Source of the DNA: Poriferisodalis sp965204125
GTDB taxonomy: Bacteria; Actinomycetota; Acidimicrobiia; Acidimicrobiales; Poriferisodalaceae
NCBI RefSeq assembly: GCF_965204125.1
Contig: NZ_OZ241968.1
Location: 2,108,001 to 2,172,000, forward strand
DNA length: 64,000 nucleotides
Direction: 5' to 3'
Position 1 is the stretch's first letter. Each line of letters begins with the position of its first letter. Both the position numbers and the translations under genes were made by a program. Below are positions 51,459 to 60,703 of this stretch, one piece after another. The notes under the pieces are model-generated. The model was not told where the DNA came from. It saw nothing but the letters and a program-made list of their open reading frames with translations, and ran no database searches.

Positions 51459-53945
51459 ATGACGGTGCTGACTGAGCCTCCCGATGAGTGGGTGCGACCG
51501 TGGTGGGCCGAGCGCCAGCTCGACTCGAGAACGGCTGCGTATGCACCGGAGCCCAGCAGGGTCCGCTACTGGCTCGACGCTCATCAGGTCGTGGACACCG
51601 TGCTGGCGAACACGGTGGGCCGCTCATGGACGACCATCGGCATGCCGGAGACGTTCGACCGGGCCGCAGTGGATCCCCGGGGGTTGGTGGTGCTTGGAGG
51701 CTGGTCGCTGGACTGGTGGGTGCGCGCCGGCGAGGAGTGGGTATTCCCGTCGCGGGCGGCTGCGGTGCGGCAGCGCTTGGTGGACGGGATGCCGGTGGTC
51801 GAGACCGTGCTGCGCGTCGGCGGCGGCGATGTGGTGCATCGGGTTGCGGCGGCCCGGGGCGCTTCCGTCCAGCTCGCTGACGCTGAACGGCACGTCAGGC
51901 GGCAGCGAGGTCCGCGGACGACTGGAGACCGCACGAGCGCTATTCCCGAAGTGTTCGTGGTGGAGATCACCAATCGCACGCCTGCGCCCGTGGCGGTTGC
52001 GCTCGCTGCACGGCCGTACCACTTGGGTGCGTTCCAGCATGAGGACGACCAGATCTGGGAGTGGTCGAACGCGTGGGGCATCGACGAGATCACCGTTGAC
52101 GGCCGGGTGATGACGCTCGACGATGACGATCGCCATACGGTGAACCGTGCGGCTGTGATCTTCGATCGCGCACCGGGTGACGCAGTAGTCGGCAGTCACG
52201 GGGCTGATTGCGCCGCCGTGCTGGTGGAAGCCGGCGAACAGGCCGCGACGGGACAGCCGAGTTCAGTATCGGTCAGCATCGGGGGTAGCACGTCGCTCGA
52301 GGACGCAGCATCGACGCCGCGATCCGAGCCCGCATCGATGCCGCAGCCAGAGCGGCCTCAGGTTTCGGAGCGGTGCCCGCAGCACCTGGCCAATGCAGCG
52401 GCGATCTTCCCGCTGGTTGCGGGAGCGACGCTGCGCGCCGCCATTGTCGAGCGAGGCTCAGCCTTCGAATGGGACGACGCCGGCAGCCCCGCACTCGGCG
52501 CCGCTGTTCTCGACGCGGTGCCCGCCGTGGATCGGGTGGCCAATGGCTGGCGCCTGCGTGTCGACGCGGGCTGCCGTCTCCAACTGCCTGGCGGTCGACT
52601 GGCCGACGCTGCGCTCTCGGCACGCTCGGCGCAGCTGCTCTCGACGGCGCCCTGCGATGACGGTCCCGGCGTCGTGGGCCCGATGCTTGCCCCGGCGGTG
52701 CACACCGATGCGCAGTTCGCTGGCGACGATCTGGTGCAGCTGCTGATGCTCGTCGAATCTGGCATGCCTCAGCAAGCGCGGGATCTTCTGCTGCGCCAGG
52801 CCCAGGCGCAGGATTATTCGGGCGAGACCAGCAGCATGGGACTCTCGGTGACCGGTACCACGCTGGTGCTGGCCGAGCACTTGCTTTCGCTGCATCCCGA
52901 CCTGGAGCTTGCGGAGGGCATCTCGGAATTCGTGACGGCAGCGGCACGATGGCTGCTGACACGCGAAGCAGAGCGCCGCGAGGAGGCATGGACGATCCGG
53001 GAGGGACTGCGAGCCAGCCACCGGCTGCTGCTGCGGCTCGGCGCTGAACGTGCGGCGATTGCCTTGCAGCGCGAGGCGATGTCCCTGCCCGAGGCACTGC
53101 GCGTGGACGTGGCTGGCTCAGCGGGCTCGCGTGCCAGCCGCCGAGGACGCCGCCGCGCTGGCCCGCATGCTGCCGACGGCGGTGCCGACCCAAAGGAAGC
53201 CACGTCGTTCTACCGCGATGGATTGGGACGCTCGCCGTGGGAGGCGTCGTGGGACGAGATGCCCGCACCACCGAGCCAGCGTTGGGAATGGCTGTCGCAT
53301 GACACCGGGCTGTGGATCCATGCCGCGGTGCCGTGGGCGCCGCCGTTGCCGTTCGTGGGGGCCGAGCCGGCCGAGGGCACGCCTGCGGACTTCGTGGCCG
53401 ACACGGCAGCGTCGTGCGGTCACGACCTGGTGGCCACCGCGCTGCTGGCCTTCGCCGAGGCTCGACCGGCACCCAGGCGCGCTTTCGAGCGCCTCGAGAC
53501 GCTCGTCTCGGCGGCGTCGCCGACGCTGAACTGGCCGACCTACATGCACCCGACGCTGCGCACGGGCACCAACGGGACGGGGCACGACTTGGTGGTGGGC
53601 GGCCTGTTCGTGCGGACACTGCTGCGACTGCTGGTCGACGTGCCCGACAACGGTGCTGCCAGCCGCGGGGGAGCAGGCCGCGAATCACCCAGCCTGCGGC
53701 TGGCGGCGCAGTGGCCGGCGGCCTGGCTGGGCCAGCCGGTCGAGGTGCACAGCGTGCCGACGCGCATCGGCGCTGTGTCGTGGGCGGTGCGCTGGCACGG
53801 CGAGCGGCCGGCGCTGCTGTGGGAAGTTGCGCCGCACGATCCGGACGGCGACCCGCCCGCAGTCAAGGCGCCTGGGCTGGACCCGGCGTTCGCGGCAACG
53901 GGCTGGCAGGGCGAGACGCTCCTCGCACCCCCGCGCGCGCCCTAA
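51459..53945 (+). CDS. Large conserved protein, possible glycoside-hydrolase-like architecture
   Basis: 828 residues, not firmly recognised. The first ~240 residues look like a beta-sandwich (repeated VVHRVAAARG, FVVEITNRTPAPVAVALAARPYHL). A helix-rich middle (~400-700) contains LLMLVESGMPQQARDLLLRQAQ and EAWTIREGLRASHRLLLRLGAE, and a beta-rich end includes IGAVSWAVRWHGERPALLWE. This beta-sandwich/alpha-barrel/beta order is that of six-hairpin glycosidases such as GH15, GH63 or GH78. The catalytic acids cannot be assigned by eye and there is no signal peptide, so the glycosidase idea is inference. It is divergent from fbiD and 44 bp upstream of rnhB. Confidence 0.6.
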   Translation: MTVLTEPPDEWVRPWWAERQLDSRTAAYAPEPSRVRYWLDAHQVVDTVLANTVGRSWTTIGMPETFDRAAVDPRGLVVLGGWSLDWWVRAGEEWVFPSRAAAVRQRLVDGMPVVETVLRVGGGDVVHRVAAARGASVQLADAERHVRRQRGPRTTGDRTSAIPEVFVVEITNRTPAPVAVALAARPYHLGAFQHEDDQIWEWSNAWGIDEITVDGRVMTLDDDDRHTVNRAAVIFDRAPGDAVVGSHGADCAAVLVEAGEQAATGQPSSVSVSIGGSTSLEDAASTPRSEPASMPQPERPQVSERCPQHLANAAAIFPLVAGATLRAAIVERGSAFEWDDAGSPALGAAVLDAVPAVDRVANGWRLRVDAGCRLQLPGGRLADAALSARSAQLLSTAPCDDGPGVVGPMLAPAVHTDAQFAGDDLVQLLMLVESGMPQQARDLLLRQAQAQDYSGETSSMGLSVTGTTLVLAEHLLSLHPDLELAEGISEFVTAAARWLLTREAERREEAWTIREGLRASHRLLLRLGAERAAIALQREAMSLPEALRVDVAGSAGSRASRRGRRRAGPHAADGGADPKEATSFYRDGLGRSPWEASWDEMPAPPSQRWEWLSHDTGLWIHAAVPWAPPLPFVGAEPAEGTPADFVADTAASCGHDLVATALLAFAEARPAPRRAFERLETLVSAASPTLNWPTYMHPTLRTGTNGTGHDLVVGGLFVRTLLRLLVDVPDNGAASRGGAGRESPSLRLAAQWPAAWLGQPVEVHSVPTRIGAVSWAVRWHGERPALLWEVAPHDPDGDPPAVKAPGLDPAFAATGWQGETLLAPPRAP

Positions 53946-53989
53946 CCGGTTTTCCGACCGGCACAGGGTCGGCAACTAGGTTCACATTC

Positions 53990-54697
53990 ATGACGGCGCG
54001 GCCGAGCCTTACGTTCGAGCGGCACTGCTGGGACGCCGGCGAGACGACCGTTGTGGGCGTGGACGAGGTTGGCCGCGGCGCTTGGGCCGGCCCGTTGACC
54101 GTCGGCGCGGTCGTGGTTTCTCCGCACGGACGCGTGAACGGCATTCGCGACTCCAAGGAGCTCCGCCCTGAGGTGCGCGAGCAGCTCTTCGAGCGCATCG
54201 ACGACTGGGCCCGTGCGTGGTCGGTGGGGCACGCCACCGCCGCCGAGTGCGACGAACTGGGCATGACCGATGCACTGCGGCTGGCCACCCGCCGGGCCCT
54301 GGACCTGCTGCCGGCCGAGCCGGACCGCGTGCTGCTCGACGGCAACTTCAACTTCGTGGACTGGCGTCCCAGCCGGGCGCTCGTGGAGGGCGACCGGCGC
54401 TGCCTGTCGATCGCGGCGGCCTCGATCATGGCCAAGGTGGTGCGAGACCGGATCATGACCGTGCTGGCCGGCGACTTCCCGCCCTACGGGTTCGAGTCGA
54501 ACAAGGGCTATCCCGCGCCGGTCCACCGTGCCGCGCTGGCCACCCACGGACCGTGCGCTATCCACCGGCTGAGCTGGTCGTTCACCGATGCGCTGCCCGA
54601 CGCCGAGCCGGTGCCGAACCCCACCCACAACGACGCCGAGACAGCGCTCGCCACCTACTCGAAGGCTTTCGCCGGGCCCGACACGACGCTGTTCTGA
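53990..54697 (+). CDS. rnhB: Ribonuclease HII
   Basis: Removes ribonucleotides and RNA primers from DNA. 235 residues. GVDEVGRGAWAGP gives the first Asp-Glu pair and the GR-G motif, DSKEL follows, LLDGNFNF supplies the next Asp and AASIMAKVVRDRIM the helix with the last acidic residue. The ATG at 53990 gives the normal length. Confidence 0.95.
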   Translation: MTARPSLTFERHCWDAGETTVVGVDEVGRGAWAGPLTVGAVVVSPHGRVNGIRDSKELRPEVREQLFERIDDWARAWSVGHATAAECDELGMTDALRLATRRALDLLPAEPDRVLLDGNFNFVDWRPSRALVEGDRRCLSIAAASIMAKVVRDRIMTVLAGDFPPYGFESNKGYPAPVHRAALATHGPCAIHRLSWSFTDALPDAEPVPNPTHNDAETALATYSKAFAGPDTTLF

Positions 54698-54803
54698 GCG
54701 GCCGTCCCGGCGAGCGGTCGTCGGCGGCAGGTCACGCACCGCGCCTGAATGAAGCCGCGGACGCAGGCTGCTAGAAGAAGGCAGCTTCACGGAGAGGCCC
54801 CTA

Positions 54804-55700
54804 ATGAGTGTGAACGACGACCCCAACGCCCAGCAGCGCGAGTTCTGGCGCAACGCAGACGTGTGGGTGCAGGAGCAGGAGCGGCTGGACGCCCAGCTCG
54901 GCCACATCGGCCTAGCGGCGATGGAGACCGTGGAGGGCCTGCCGACGGAAGCCAACGTGCTGGACGTGGGCTGCGGCTGCGGCCAGACGACGCTGCAGTG
55001 GAGCGAGCGCGTCGGCGGTTCGGTGCTGGGCCTCGACATCAGCGAGACGCTGATCGACGTGGCCCGCCGGCGCGGCGCTGCGCATGCCGCCGAGCGTCCT
55101 GAGACGGCGCCGATCGCATTCGAGATCGCAGACGCCCAGACGGCGGACATCGCCGCGCTCGGTGCTGCTGCCTCGGGCCGCAACGGGGTCTTCGGCGGCT
55201 TCGACCTCGTCTTCTCGCGCTTCGGCGTGATGTTCTTCGCTGATTCGGCGGCAGCGTTCGCAAATCTGCGCGCCGCCACGCGGCCGGGCGGGCAGCTTGC
55301 ATTCGTCTGCTGGCAGACGCCGCGCCAGAACCCGTGGCTGGTCACTGTCAACAAGGCAGTGCTGGAGATCGTGGAGATGCCCGACGGCGGGGGGCCGGCA
55401 GTGGATCCGTTCGCATTTGCCGATCCCGACTTCGTGAGCGACATGCTCGGTGCAGCGGGGTGGTCGGACGCTGGCTTGGAGTCGTTCGAGACCGAGGTGC
55501 TGTACGGCGTGGGCAGCACGCTTGCCGACACTGCGCAATTCGCCATGGACCTGGGCATCGCCCGGCGGGCGCTGGCCGGGCACCCGCCCGAATTGCACGC
55601 TCAAGCGAAGGACGCCGTCATTGCAGCGCTCGCGCCTTTCGAGACGCCGAAGGGCGTGGTCTTCCCTGCCGCTGCGTGGATCGTCACGGCGCGCAACTGA
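54804..55700 (+). CDS. Class I SAM-dependent methyltransferase
   Basis: 298 residues. Motif I VLDVGCGCGQTT (52-63) and GLDISETLIDVA form the SAM site; FDLVFSRFGVMFFAD corresponds to motif IV of UbiE/Methyltransf_11 types. The C-terminal half is helical and may bind the acceptor, which is unknown. A GGAGAGG ribosome site precedes the ATG. It is followed by the YbdK gene after 88 bp. Confidence 0.9.
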   Translation: MSVNDDPNAQQREFWRNADVWVQEQERLDAQLGHIGLAAMETVEGLPTEANVLDVGCGCGQTTLQWSERVGGSVLGLDISETLIDVARRRGAAHAAERPETAPIAFEIADAQTADIAALGAAASGRNGVFGGFDLVFSRFGVMFFADSAAAFANLRAATRPGGQLAFVCWQTPRQNPWLVTVNKAVLEIVEMPDGGGPAVDPFAFADPDFVSDMLGAAGWSDAGLESFETEVLYGVGSTLADTAQFAMDLGIARRALAGHPPELHAQAKDAVIAALAPFETPKGVVFPAAAWIVTARN

Positions 55701-55788
55701 TCCCGCAGACGGTCGCCAGCGCTCCCGCTTGTTGCGAGGCTCAACCGGCGCGACGGCAGAAGGCACGGGTTTGGCACACTCGCGGGCG

Positions 55789-56931
55789 ATGATCGACGAA
55801 CCGAGCTGGACGATAGGGATCGAGGAGGAATATCTCCTCGTCGACCGCGACAGCGGCGCATTGGTGCAGGCCCAACCGCCCGGGCTGATCGAACGGGTGG
55901 CCGAGCTGCGCCACGGGCTCGTGAGCCCGGAGCTCTTCAGCGCGCAGATCGAGATCGGCACCGGCATCTGCCGCGACATGAAGCACCTGCGCGCCGATGT
56001 CGGCCTGCTGAGGCTCGCGGTCACCGAGGCCGCTGCGGAACATGGGCTTGCGCCGATTGCCGCGTCCACCCATCCGTTCGCCAGACCGGAGGAGCTCCAG
56101 ATCACCGACAAGGAGCGCTACCGGGTTCTGGCCGACGATCTCCAGGACATCACGCGTCAGCTCGTCATCTCGGGCCTGCATGTGCACGTGGGCATCGAAG
56201 ACCCCGAGCTGCGCATCGACCTGATGAACCAGGTGACGTACTTCCTGCCGCACCTGCTGGCTGTGTCGACCTCGTCGCCGTTCTGGCAGGGTCGCGACAC
56301 CGGGCTGGCCAGCTACCGGTCGGCGGTGTACAAGACGCTGCCGCGCACCGGCCTGCCGCCGAAGTTCGACTCGTGGGCGGAGTTCCGTCGCCATGTCGAT
56401 GTGCTGGTGAACGCCGGGATCATCGAGGACTCGTCGAAGGTCTGGTGGGACATCCGGCCCTCGGAGCGCTATCCGACCTTGGAAATGCGGGTCACCGACC
56501 TGCCGACCCGCATGGAGGACACCATCGCCATCGCAGCCGCGTACGTCTGCCTGCTGCGGATGCTGTGGCGGCTGCGAACCGAGAACCAGCGTTGGCGCGG
56601 CTACGCCAACTTCCTCATCGGCGAGAACCTATGGCGCGCCGAGCGTTACGGCATCGGCGGCTCGTTGATCGACTTCGGCAAGGGCACGCTGGTGCCGTAC
56701 GACCACCTGGCCGACGAGCTCATCGAACTGGTGACGCCCGATGCCGAGGCGCTCGGATGCGTGGATGAGGTCCGCCACCTCCGCGCCATATGCGAGCACG
56801 GCACGTCAGCGAATCGTCAGCTCGCCGTCTATCAAGGGGCGTTGGATGACGGCGCCGATCATGACGAGGCCCTCGCCGAAGTGGTGCAGTACCTCATCGG
56901 CGACACGCTGGCGCCGCCCGCCGACGACTAG
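55789..56931 (+). CDS. Carboxylate-amine ligase, glutamate-cysteine ligase type 2 (YbdK family)
   Basis: 380 residues, of usual family length. WTIGIEEEYLLVD opens the protein with the acidic ATP/metal residues, then ISGLHVHVGIED and WWDIRPSERYPTLEMRVTD follow, all diagnostic of GCS2. The weak gamma-glutamylcysteine activity known for YbdK may not be the physiological one. The ATG at 55789 is used. The stop TAG shares the palindrome CTAG with the stop of the convergent gene. Confidence 0.92.
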   Translation: MIDEPSWTIGIEEEYLLVDRDSGALVQAQPPGLIERVAELRHGLVSPELFSAQIEIGTGICRDMKHLRADVGLLRLAVTEAAAEHGLAPIAASTHPFARPEELQITDKERYRVLADDLQDITRQLVISGLHVHVGIEDPELRIDLMNQVTYFLPHLLAVSTSSPFWQGRDTGLASYRSAVYKTLPRTGLPPKFDSWAEFRRHVDVLVNAGIIEDSSKVWWDIRPSERYPTLEMRVTDLPTRMEDTIAIAAAYVCLLRMLWRLRTENQRWRGYANFLIGENLWRAERYGIGGSLIDFGKGTLVPYDHLADELIELVTPDAEALGCVDEVRHLRAICEHGTSANRQLAVYQGALDDGADHDEALAEVVQYLIGDTLAPPADD

Positions 56932-57926
56932 TTGCAGATGCCGTCTGTGCCGACTCCGCGGTGGCTGTAGCACAGCGGAGTCGCAAGCACGCTGTGCAGC
57001 GTGTACGGCCCCAAGTCGGTGGTGAAGTCGCCGCCGCCGTCGGCATCCAAGGCCCGGATGTCAGCGGCCATCTGAGCGATGATCAGCAGCCGGTAGCCGC
57101 GCACCGAGTCGTCAGGCTGGCCGACGACATCGACAACGATTTCCAGGAGATCTCCCGATGCGTCGGGTGCTGAAGCGGTCCTGACACGCGATTGCGGTTC
57201 TTGTGAGGCGACCGTTGCAACGACCTGGTCGACAAGCTCTGCGAACGCCTCGGAGGTCGCGGGGCCGTCGATGTCGGTGATGACCTGTGCGGTGATGTCG
57301 AGGGCGGTCGCCGGCGACAGCGGTGCCAGGTAGTTCGAGCTGGCCCAGCCGACGATCGGGCCCGCCCGGATCTCGTGCCAGGTGCTCGTGGCGAGGTCGC
57401 GGGAGCGGCCGGTCGCGGTCACTCCTGCGACGCCGATCCTCGCGAACGCCGCTTCGGCTTCGGCATCGCGGACCAGCAGCGCGCTCTCCGCAGGCGACTG
57501 CGGCGAGAGTTGCAGCGTCAGTGTTGCGACGACCTCGCCATTGGGAACGTCGCGCACGTTGAGCCAGTCGTCGTGGGCGACGCCGATGACACCGAGTCGC
57601 GTGCCGGCCGCCGGCCCGAATGCTGCCGGAGTGCCCGGCAGCGCGTCGTCAGGTGTCGTCGTGGCGGCAGGCTCGGCCGGAGCTGCTGTGGTAGCGGTGA
57701 CCACAGTTGCCGAAGGCGTCCCAGCATCCGCCGACGTGCCTGTCGTCGTGGCCGGCGGCGACGACATCGCCGGTTCGTCGTCGGCTTCCGCCACGGTCGG
57801 CGCAGCGGCCACATCGGCTGTCGTTCGTGCCGGTTCCACCTCGGTCCCGCTCAACGCCACGAACAACGACAGCACCGAGATCACCAAGGCAGCAAAGGCC
57901 ATCGCGGCAACAAGTCGGTTCGTCAT
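56928..57926 (-). CDS. Secreted or membrane-anchored protein with bacterial SH3-like domain
   Basis: 332 residues from ATG 57924-57926. An N-terminal hydrophobic helix (LVAAMAFAALVISVLSLFVAL) without lipobox acts as signal or anchor and is followed by a Thr/Ala/Pro-rich linker (~30-105). Residues ~110-205 resemble an SH3b domain (DDWLNVRDVPNGEVVATL, WHEIRAGPIVGWASSNYLAPL), a fold that often binds cell-wall peptides. The C-terminal third is unassigned and has a Cys pair (PLCYSH, GICN). It ends in the CTAG shared with the convergent YbdK gene. Confidence 0.8.
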   Translation of the reverse strand: MTNRLVAAMAFAALVISVLSLFVALSGTEVEPARTTADVAAAPTVAEADDEPAMSSPPATTTGTSADAGTPSATVVTATTAAPAEPAATTTPDDALPGTPAAFGPAAGTRLGVIGVAHDDWLNVRDVPNGEVVATLTLQLSPQSPAESALLVRDAEAEAAFARIGVAGVTATGRSRDLATSTWHEIRAGPIVGWASSNYLAPLSPATALDITAQVITDIDGPATSEAFAELVDQVVATVASQEPQSRVRTASAPDASGDLLEIVVDVVGQPDDSVRGYRLLIIAQMAADIRALDADGGGDFTTDLGPYTLHSVLATPLCYSHRGVGTDGICN

Positions 57927-58102
57927 GAATCCGCCATGACGGCAGGCAAGCTCACTGAGGTTCCGGTATATCGCAGCACCGGACGAATCTGGCGGCACCA
58001 AGCACCAGCGCGCAACCAGCGCGCCCGCTTCCCGGCTTGAGCGTGTCCAGAATTCGACGGCCAGTCACGGACCAGTGATATCGATTTGATACCATTCCAT
58101 CT

Positions 58103-58306
58103 ATGGCGATGACGCTCAGGCTGACCGATGACGAGCAGGAGGCACTGCGTCAGCGAGCCGCGCTGGATGGCACCTCGATGCAGGAAGCCGCTCGGCGTGC
58201 CGTGCGCGAGTACGTGGCCAAGGCGGAGCATCGCGACCGTGTCGCAGTTGCAGCCGACCTCGTCATGGATCGTCACGCTGAAGCGCTGCGCCGTCTAGGC
58301 GAGTGA
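58103..58306 (+). CDS. Antitoxin of a Doc-type module (ribbon-helix-helix)
   Basis: 67 residues. AMTLRLTDDEQEALRQRAALDG is a typical MetJ/Arc RHH DNA-binding start, followed by a helix SMQEAARRAVREYVAKAEHR that would bind the toxin. The AT-rich stretch just upstream (tgatatcgatttgatacc) probably holds the autoregulated promoter. Its stop overlaps the toxin start as GTGA. Confidence 0.87.
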   Translation: MAMTLRLTDDEQEALRQRAALDGTSMQEAARRAVREYVAKAEHRDRVAVAADLVMDRHAEALRRLGE

Positions 58307-58692
58307 ACGAGACGTTCGAGTACCTCGACACCGAAGACCTCGTCGAGCTGGCCCGCCGGCTGCTCGGCGATCCACCGCCGATTCGAGACCTAGGCCTCCT
58401 AGGTGCCGCAGCGGCACGCCCCCAGGCCTCCGCATTCGGCGAAGACGCGTACCCTGATGCCTGGACCAAAGCCGCGGCACTGCTGCACTCGGTGGTCAAC
58501 AACCACCCGCTCGTAGACGGCAACAAGCGACTCGGCTGGCTAGCCGCAGCCGTCCTCCTGGAAGTCAACGACGCCAGCGTGACCGTAGCCAGCAACGATG
58601 CCGTCTACGACCTCGTCATGACCGTCGCCTCAAGCGACATCGGCGTCGACGACATCGCAGCCGCCCTACGCGCCATGGGTAGTCGCGCGTGA
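58303..58692 (+). CDS. doc: Toxin Doc (Fic-fold kinase), death-on-curing family
   Basis: 129 residues. The Fic core HPLVDGNKR at 68-76 matches the Doc motif HxFx(D)GNKR, with Leu replacing the central Phe, and the upstream Doc helix LLHSVVNN is present. Known Doc proteins phosphorylate EF-Tu and stop translation until neutralised by the antitoxin. It is coupled to the RHH antitoxin by a GTGA overlap. Confidence 0.92.
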   Translation: MNETFEYLDTEDLVELARRLLGDPPPIRDLGLLGAAAARPQASAFGEDAYPDAWTKAAALLHSVVNNHPLVDGNKRLGWLAAAVLLEVNDASVTVASNDAVYDLVMTVASSDIGVDDIAAALRAMGSRA

Positions 58693-58719
58693 CCGGTAGA
58701 TCTGCTCGAGGTGGAGGCG

Positions 58720-59043
58720 TCAGTAGGCAATGTCGAGGGAGTAGCGGAGGGCTTGGTCGAGCTGGGCTCGCTTGACTGTGTCGAGCTGGCCGACCGGGTT
58801 GGCGTCGAGGCGGGTGATCGGCACGGTGAGGAGGTTGTCGCAGCTGATCGCGCTTGGCTGCGGCAGTCCTTCGTCTGTGCCGACCTCCACTTCTGAGCGG
58901 ATGCCTCGCATCGTGCGTGTGATGGGAGCGCACACAACTGCCGTCAGCACAGAGGCCGCGGCGTCTCTTGACAGCACGACGACGGGTCGTCGGCCGCTTG
59001 GCTCTCCCAGATCGCCCCAGTAGATCTCGTTGCGGGCTACCAC
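58720..59043 (-). CDS. mazF: Toxin MazF/PemK family endoribonuclease
   Basis: 107 residues. It starts RNEIYWGDLGEPSGRRPVVVLSRD, the MazF beta-barrel opening, and contains VVCAPITRTMRG and LPQPSAISCDNLLTVP, the usual catalytic Arg and Thr/Ser strands. It would cut mRNA at short sequences. Its start overlaps the antitoxin end by 7 bases and it is convergent with doc (28-bp gap). Confidence 0.93.
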   Translation of the reverse strand: MVARNEIYWGDLGEPSGRRPVVVLSRDAAASVLTAVVCAPITRTMRGIRSEVEVGTDEGLPQPSAISCDNLLTVPITRLDANPVGQLDTVKRAQLDQALRYSLDIAY

Positions 59044-59282
59044 GGGGTCGCTGTCTCGGCCGCCAGACGCGTCGCTGCCTCGACGAGTGCCGGTTCCTGG
59101 GGCTCGCGACGGTATGCAGCGACTAGTTCGGCATCGGCGGCGGCCAGGTCTGCTGCATCAATGACCGCGCGTGCGCCTCGGCGGAGCAGTGCCGACCTGC
59201 TTGTTCCCTCGGCAGTGGCGATCTCCGAGAGGCGTTCGATGAGTTCGTCGTCGAGTTGAACGAGCACTTCGCGTCGAGCCAT
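59037..59282 (-). CDS. Antitoxin of the MazF module (ribbon-helix-helix)
   Basis: 81 residues from ATG 59280-59282. REVLVQLDDELIERLSEIATAEG with SRSALLRRGARAVID is an RHH DNA-binding domain; the acidic tail would wrap the toxin. A longer start upstream would run through the operator palindrome and is rejected. It lies directly before mazF, as usual. Confidence 0.87.
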   Translation of the reverse strand: MARREVLVQLDDELIERLSEIATAEGTSRSALLRRGARAVIDAADLAAADAELVAAYRREPQEPALVEAATRLAAETATPW

Positions 59283-59285
59283 GAC

Positions 59286-59303
59286 CATATGGTATGGCAT
59301 ATG
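59286..59303 (-). promoter_or_regulatory. Operator-like palindrome of the mazF module
   Basis: CATATG repeated around a 6-base centre (catatg-gtatgg-catatg), ending 3 bases before the antitoxin ATG. Size and position fit an RHH autorepression site. Confidence 0.6.
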
Positions 59304-59436
59304 TCCCGGACTCGGCGACGCTGGCAGATGGCGTCTCGGAACTACCACGCTGGCACCGTAACGAGCGCAGACCGAGCCATTCCAACGGTTTTCCTGCTGA
59401 CTCGCTGAGCGGGGTGCTGGTACGTTGACCGGCCGT

Positions 59437-60690
59437 ATGGCTCATGAAACCTATGCACTTCCATCTATGCCTGAGCGGTACACCCGGCCTGACTGGGTGC
59501 GGCGCATCATCCTCATGGGTGACTCGATCGGGGGGCGCCCCCAGGACTTGGTGCCCATAGACGCCGGCGAGCTGCTGAAGCTGGCCGAGGCCTCGCTCGG
59601 CGGCATGCCTGCCGGCGACCTGGGCGACCCCGACTGGCAGCAGCGCTTCGAGGCGCTGACCGCCGACCTGGACGCCTCGCCTATGCACGTGCTCGGCCGG
59701 CTGATGACCAAGCAGGAGCTGCTGCGCTCGCTGCGCACCCGGCTGCTGCTCACAGCGGCCATCGACGCGACCCCGCAGATCACCGCTGAGCCCGTGCGCG
59801 CCCCCTTGATGATCGCCGGCCCGGCCCGCTCGGGCACCTCGATCCTGTTCGAGCTGCTGGGGCTGCATCCCGACCTGCGAGCCCCGATCGGCGCCGAGGC
59901 GCTCCACCCGGTGCCGCTGCCCGAAGATGGCCTCGCCGATCGGCTGGAGATGGGGCAGAGCGAGCAGGAATTCTGGGCCGACATCCAGCCCGAGTTCCTG
60001 GCCATGCACGAGTTCCGGGCCGACCTGCCCGTCGAGTGCATCACCCTCACCACAGGCAGCTTTGCCGGTTTCCACTGGAGCATGATCGCCCCGCTGACAG
60101 GGTGGATTCCCGATCTGGCGGTCAACTACAGCTACGAGCGGCAGATCCTGCAGGTGCTCCAGCACGGCGCGGGCCCCACGCAATGGGTGCTCAAGACGCC
60201 CGGCCATCTCTTCGTGCTGCCCGATCTGTTCGCGGAGTTCAACGACGCCTGGGTGATCCAAACCCACCGGGACCCGGCCCGCACCATGGCCTCCACCGCC
60301 AGCATCACCGCCATGATCCACTGGATGCGCTTCGCCGATGTGGACGCCGTCGGCAACGCCCAGTTCGTGCACGACGCCTTCGCCTTCGCCCTCAACGACT
60401 CGGTGAATCTGCGAGCAAACGGCGTCGTGCCGGACGAGCGCTTCGTGGACGTGAGCTACACGCAGTTGGTGAGCGACCCCATCGGAGCGCTGGGCCCGGC
60501 CCTCGAACAGATGGGCCTGTCGATGACCGATGCCTACGCCGCCGCAGTGCGGGACTACCTGGACCACAAGCCCAAGGGCAAGTACGGCGTCCACCGCTAC
60601 CAGCCCGAAGACTGGGGAATGACCGCCGAAGGCATACGCGACGCCACGGCCCAGTACATCGAGCGGTTCGACCTGCCCCTCGAGGGCTGA
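59437..60690 (+). CDS. Sulfotransferase family protein
   Basis: 417 residues. The PAPS-binding P-loop is MIAGPARSGTSILFELL (GPARSGTS at 128-135), and the second site is TQWVLKTPGHLFVLPDL with THRDPARTMAS. The long N-terminal segment and overall length match the large actinobacterial group related to mycobacterial Stf-like proteins. The acceptor is unknown. The ATG at 59437 is chosen; an in-frame TTG lies 12 bases earlier. A DUF1214-like gene follows after 13 bp, a pairing often seen in actinobacteria. Confidence 0.9.
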   Translation: MAHETYALPSMPERYTRPDWVRRIILMGDSIGGRPQDLVPIDAGELLKLAEASLGGMPAGDLGDPDWQQRFEALTADLDASPMHVLGRLMTKQELLRSLRTRLLLTAAIDATPQITAEPVRAPLMIAGPARSGTSILFELLGLHPDLRAPIGAEALHPVPLPEDGLADRLEMGQSEQEFWADIQPEFLAMHEFRADLPVECITLTTGSFAGFHWSMIAPLTGWIPDLAVNYSYERQILQVLQHGAGPTQWVLKTPGHLFVLPDLFAEFNDAWVIQTHRDPARTMASTASITAMIHWMRFADVDAVGNAQFVHDAFAFALNDSVNLRANGVVPDERFVDVSYTQLVSDPIGALGPALEQMGLSMTDAYAAAVRDYLDHKPKGKYGVHRYQPEDWGMTAEGIRDATAQYIERFDLPLEG

Positions 60691-60703
60691 GCCGACCACG
60701 ATC

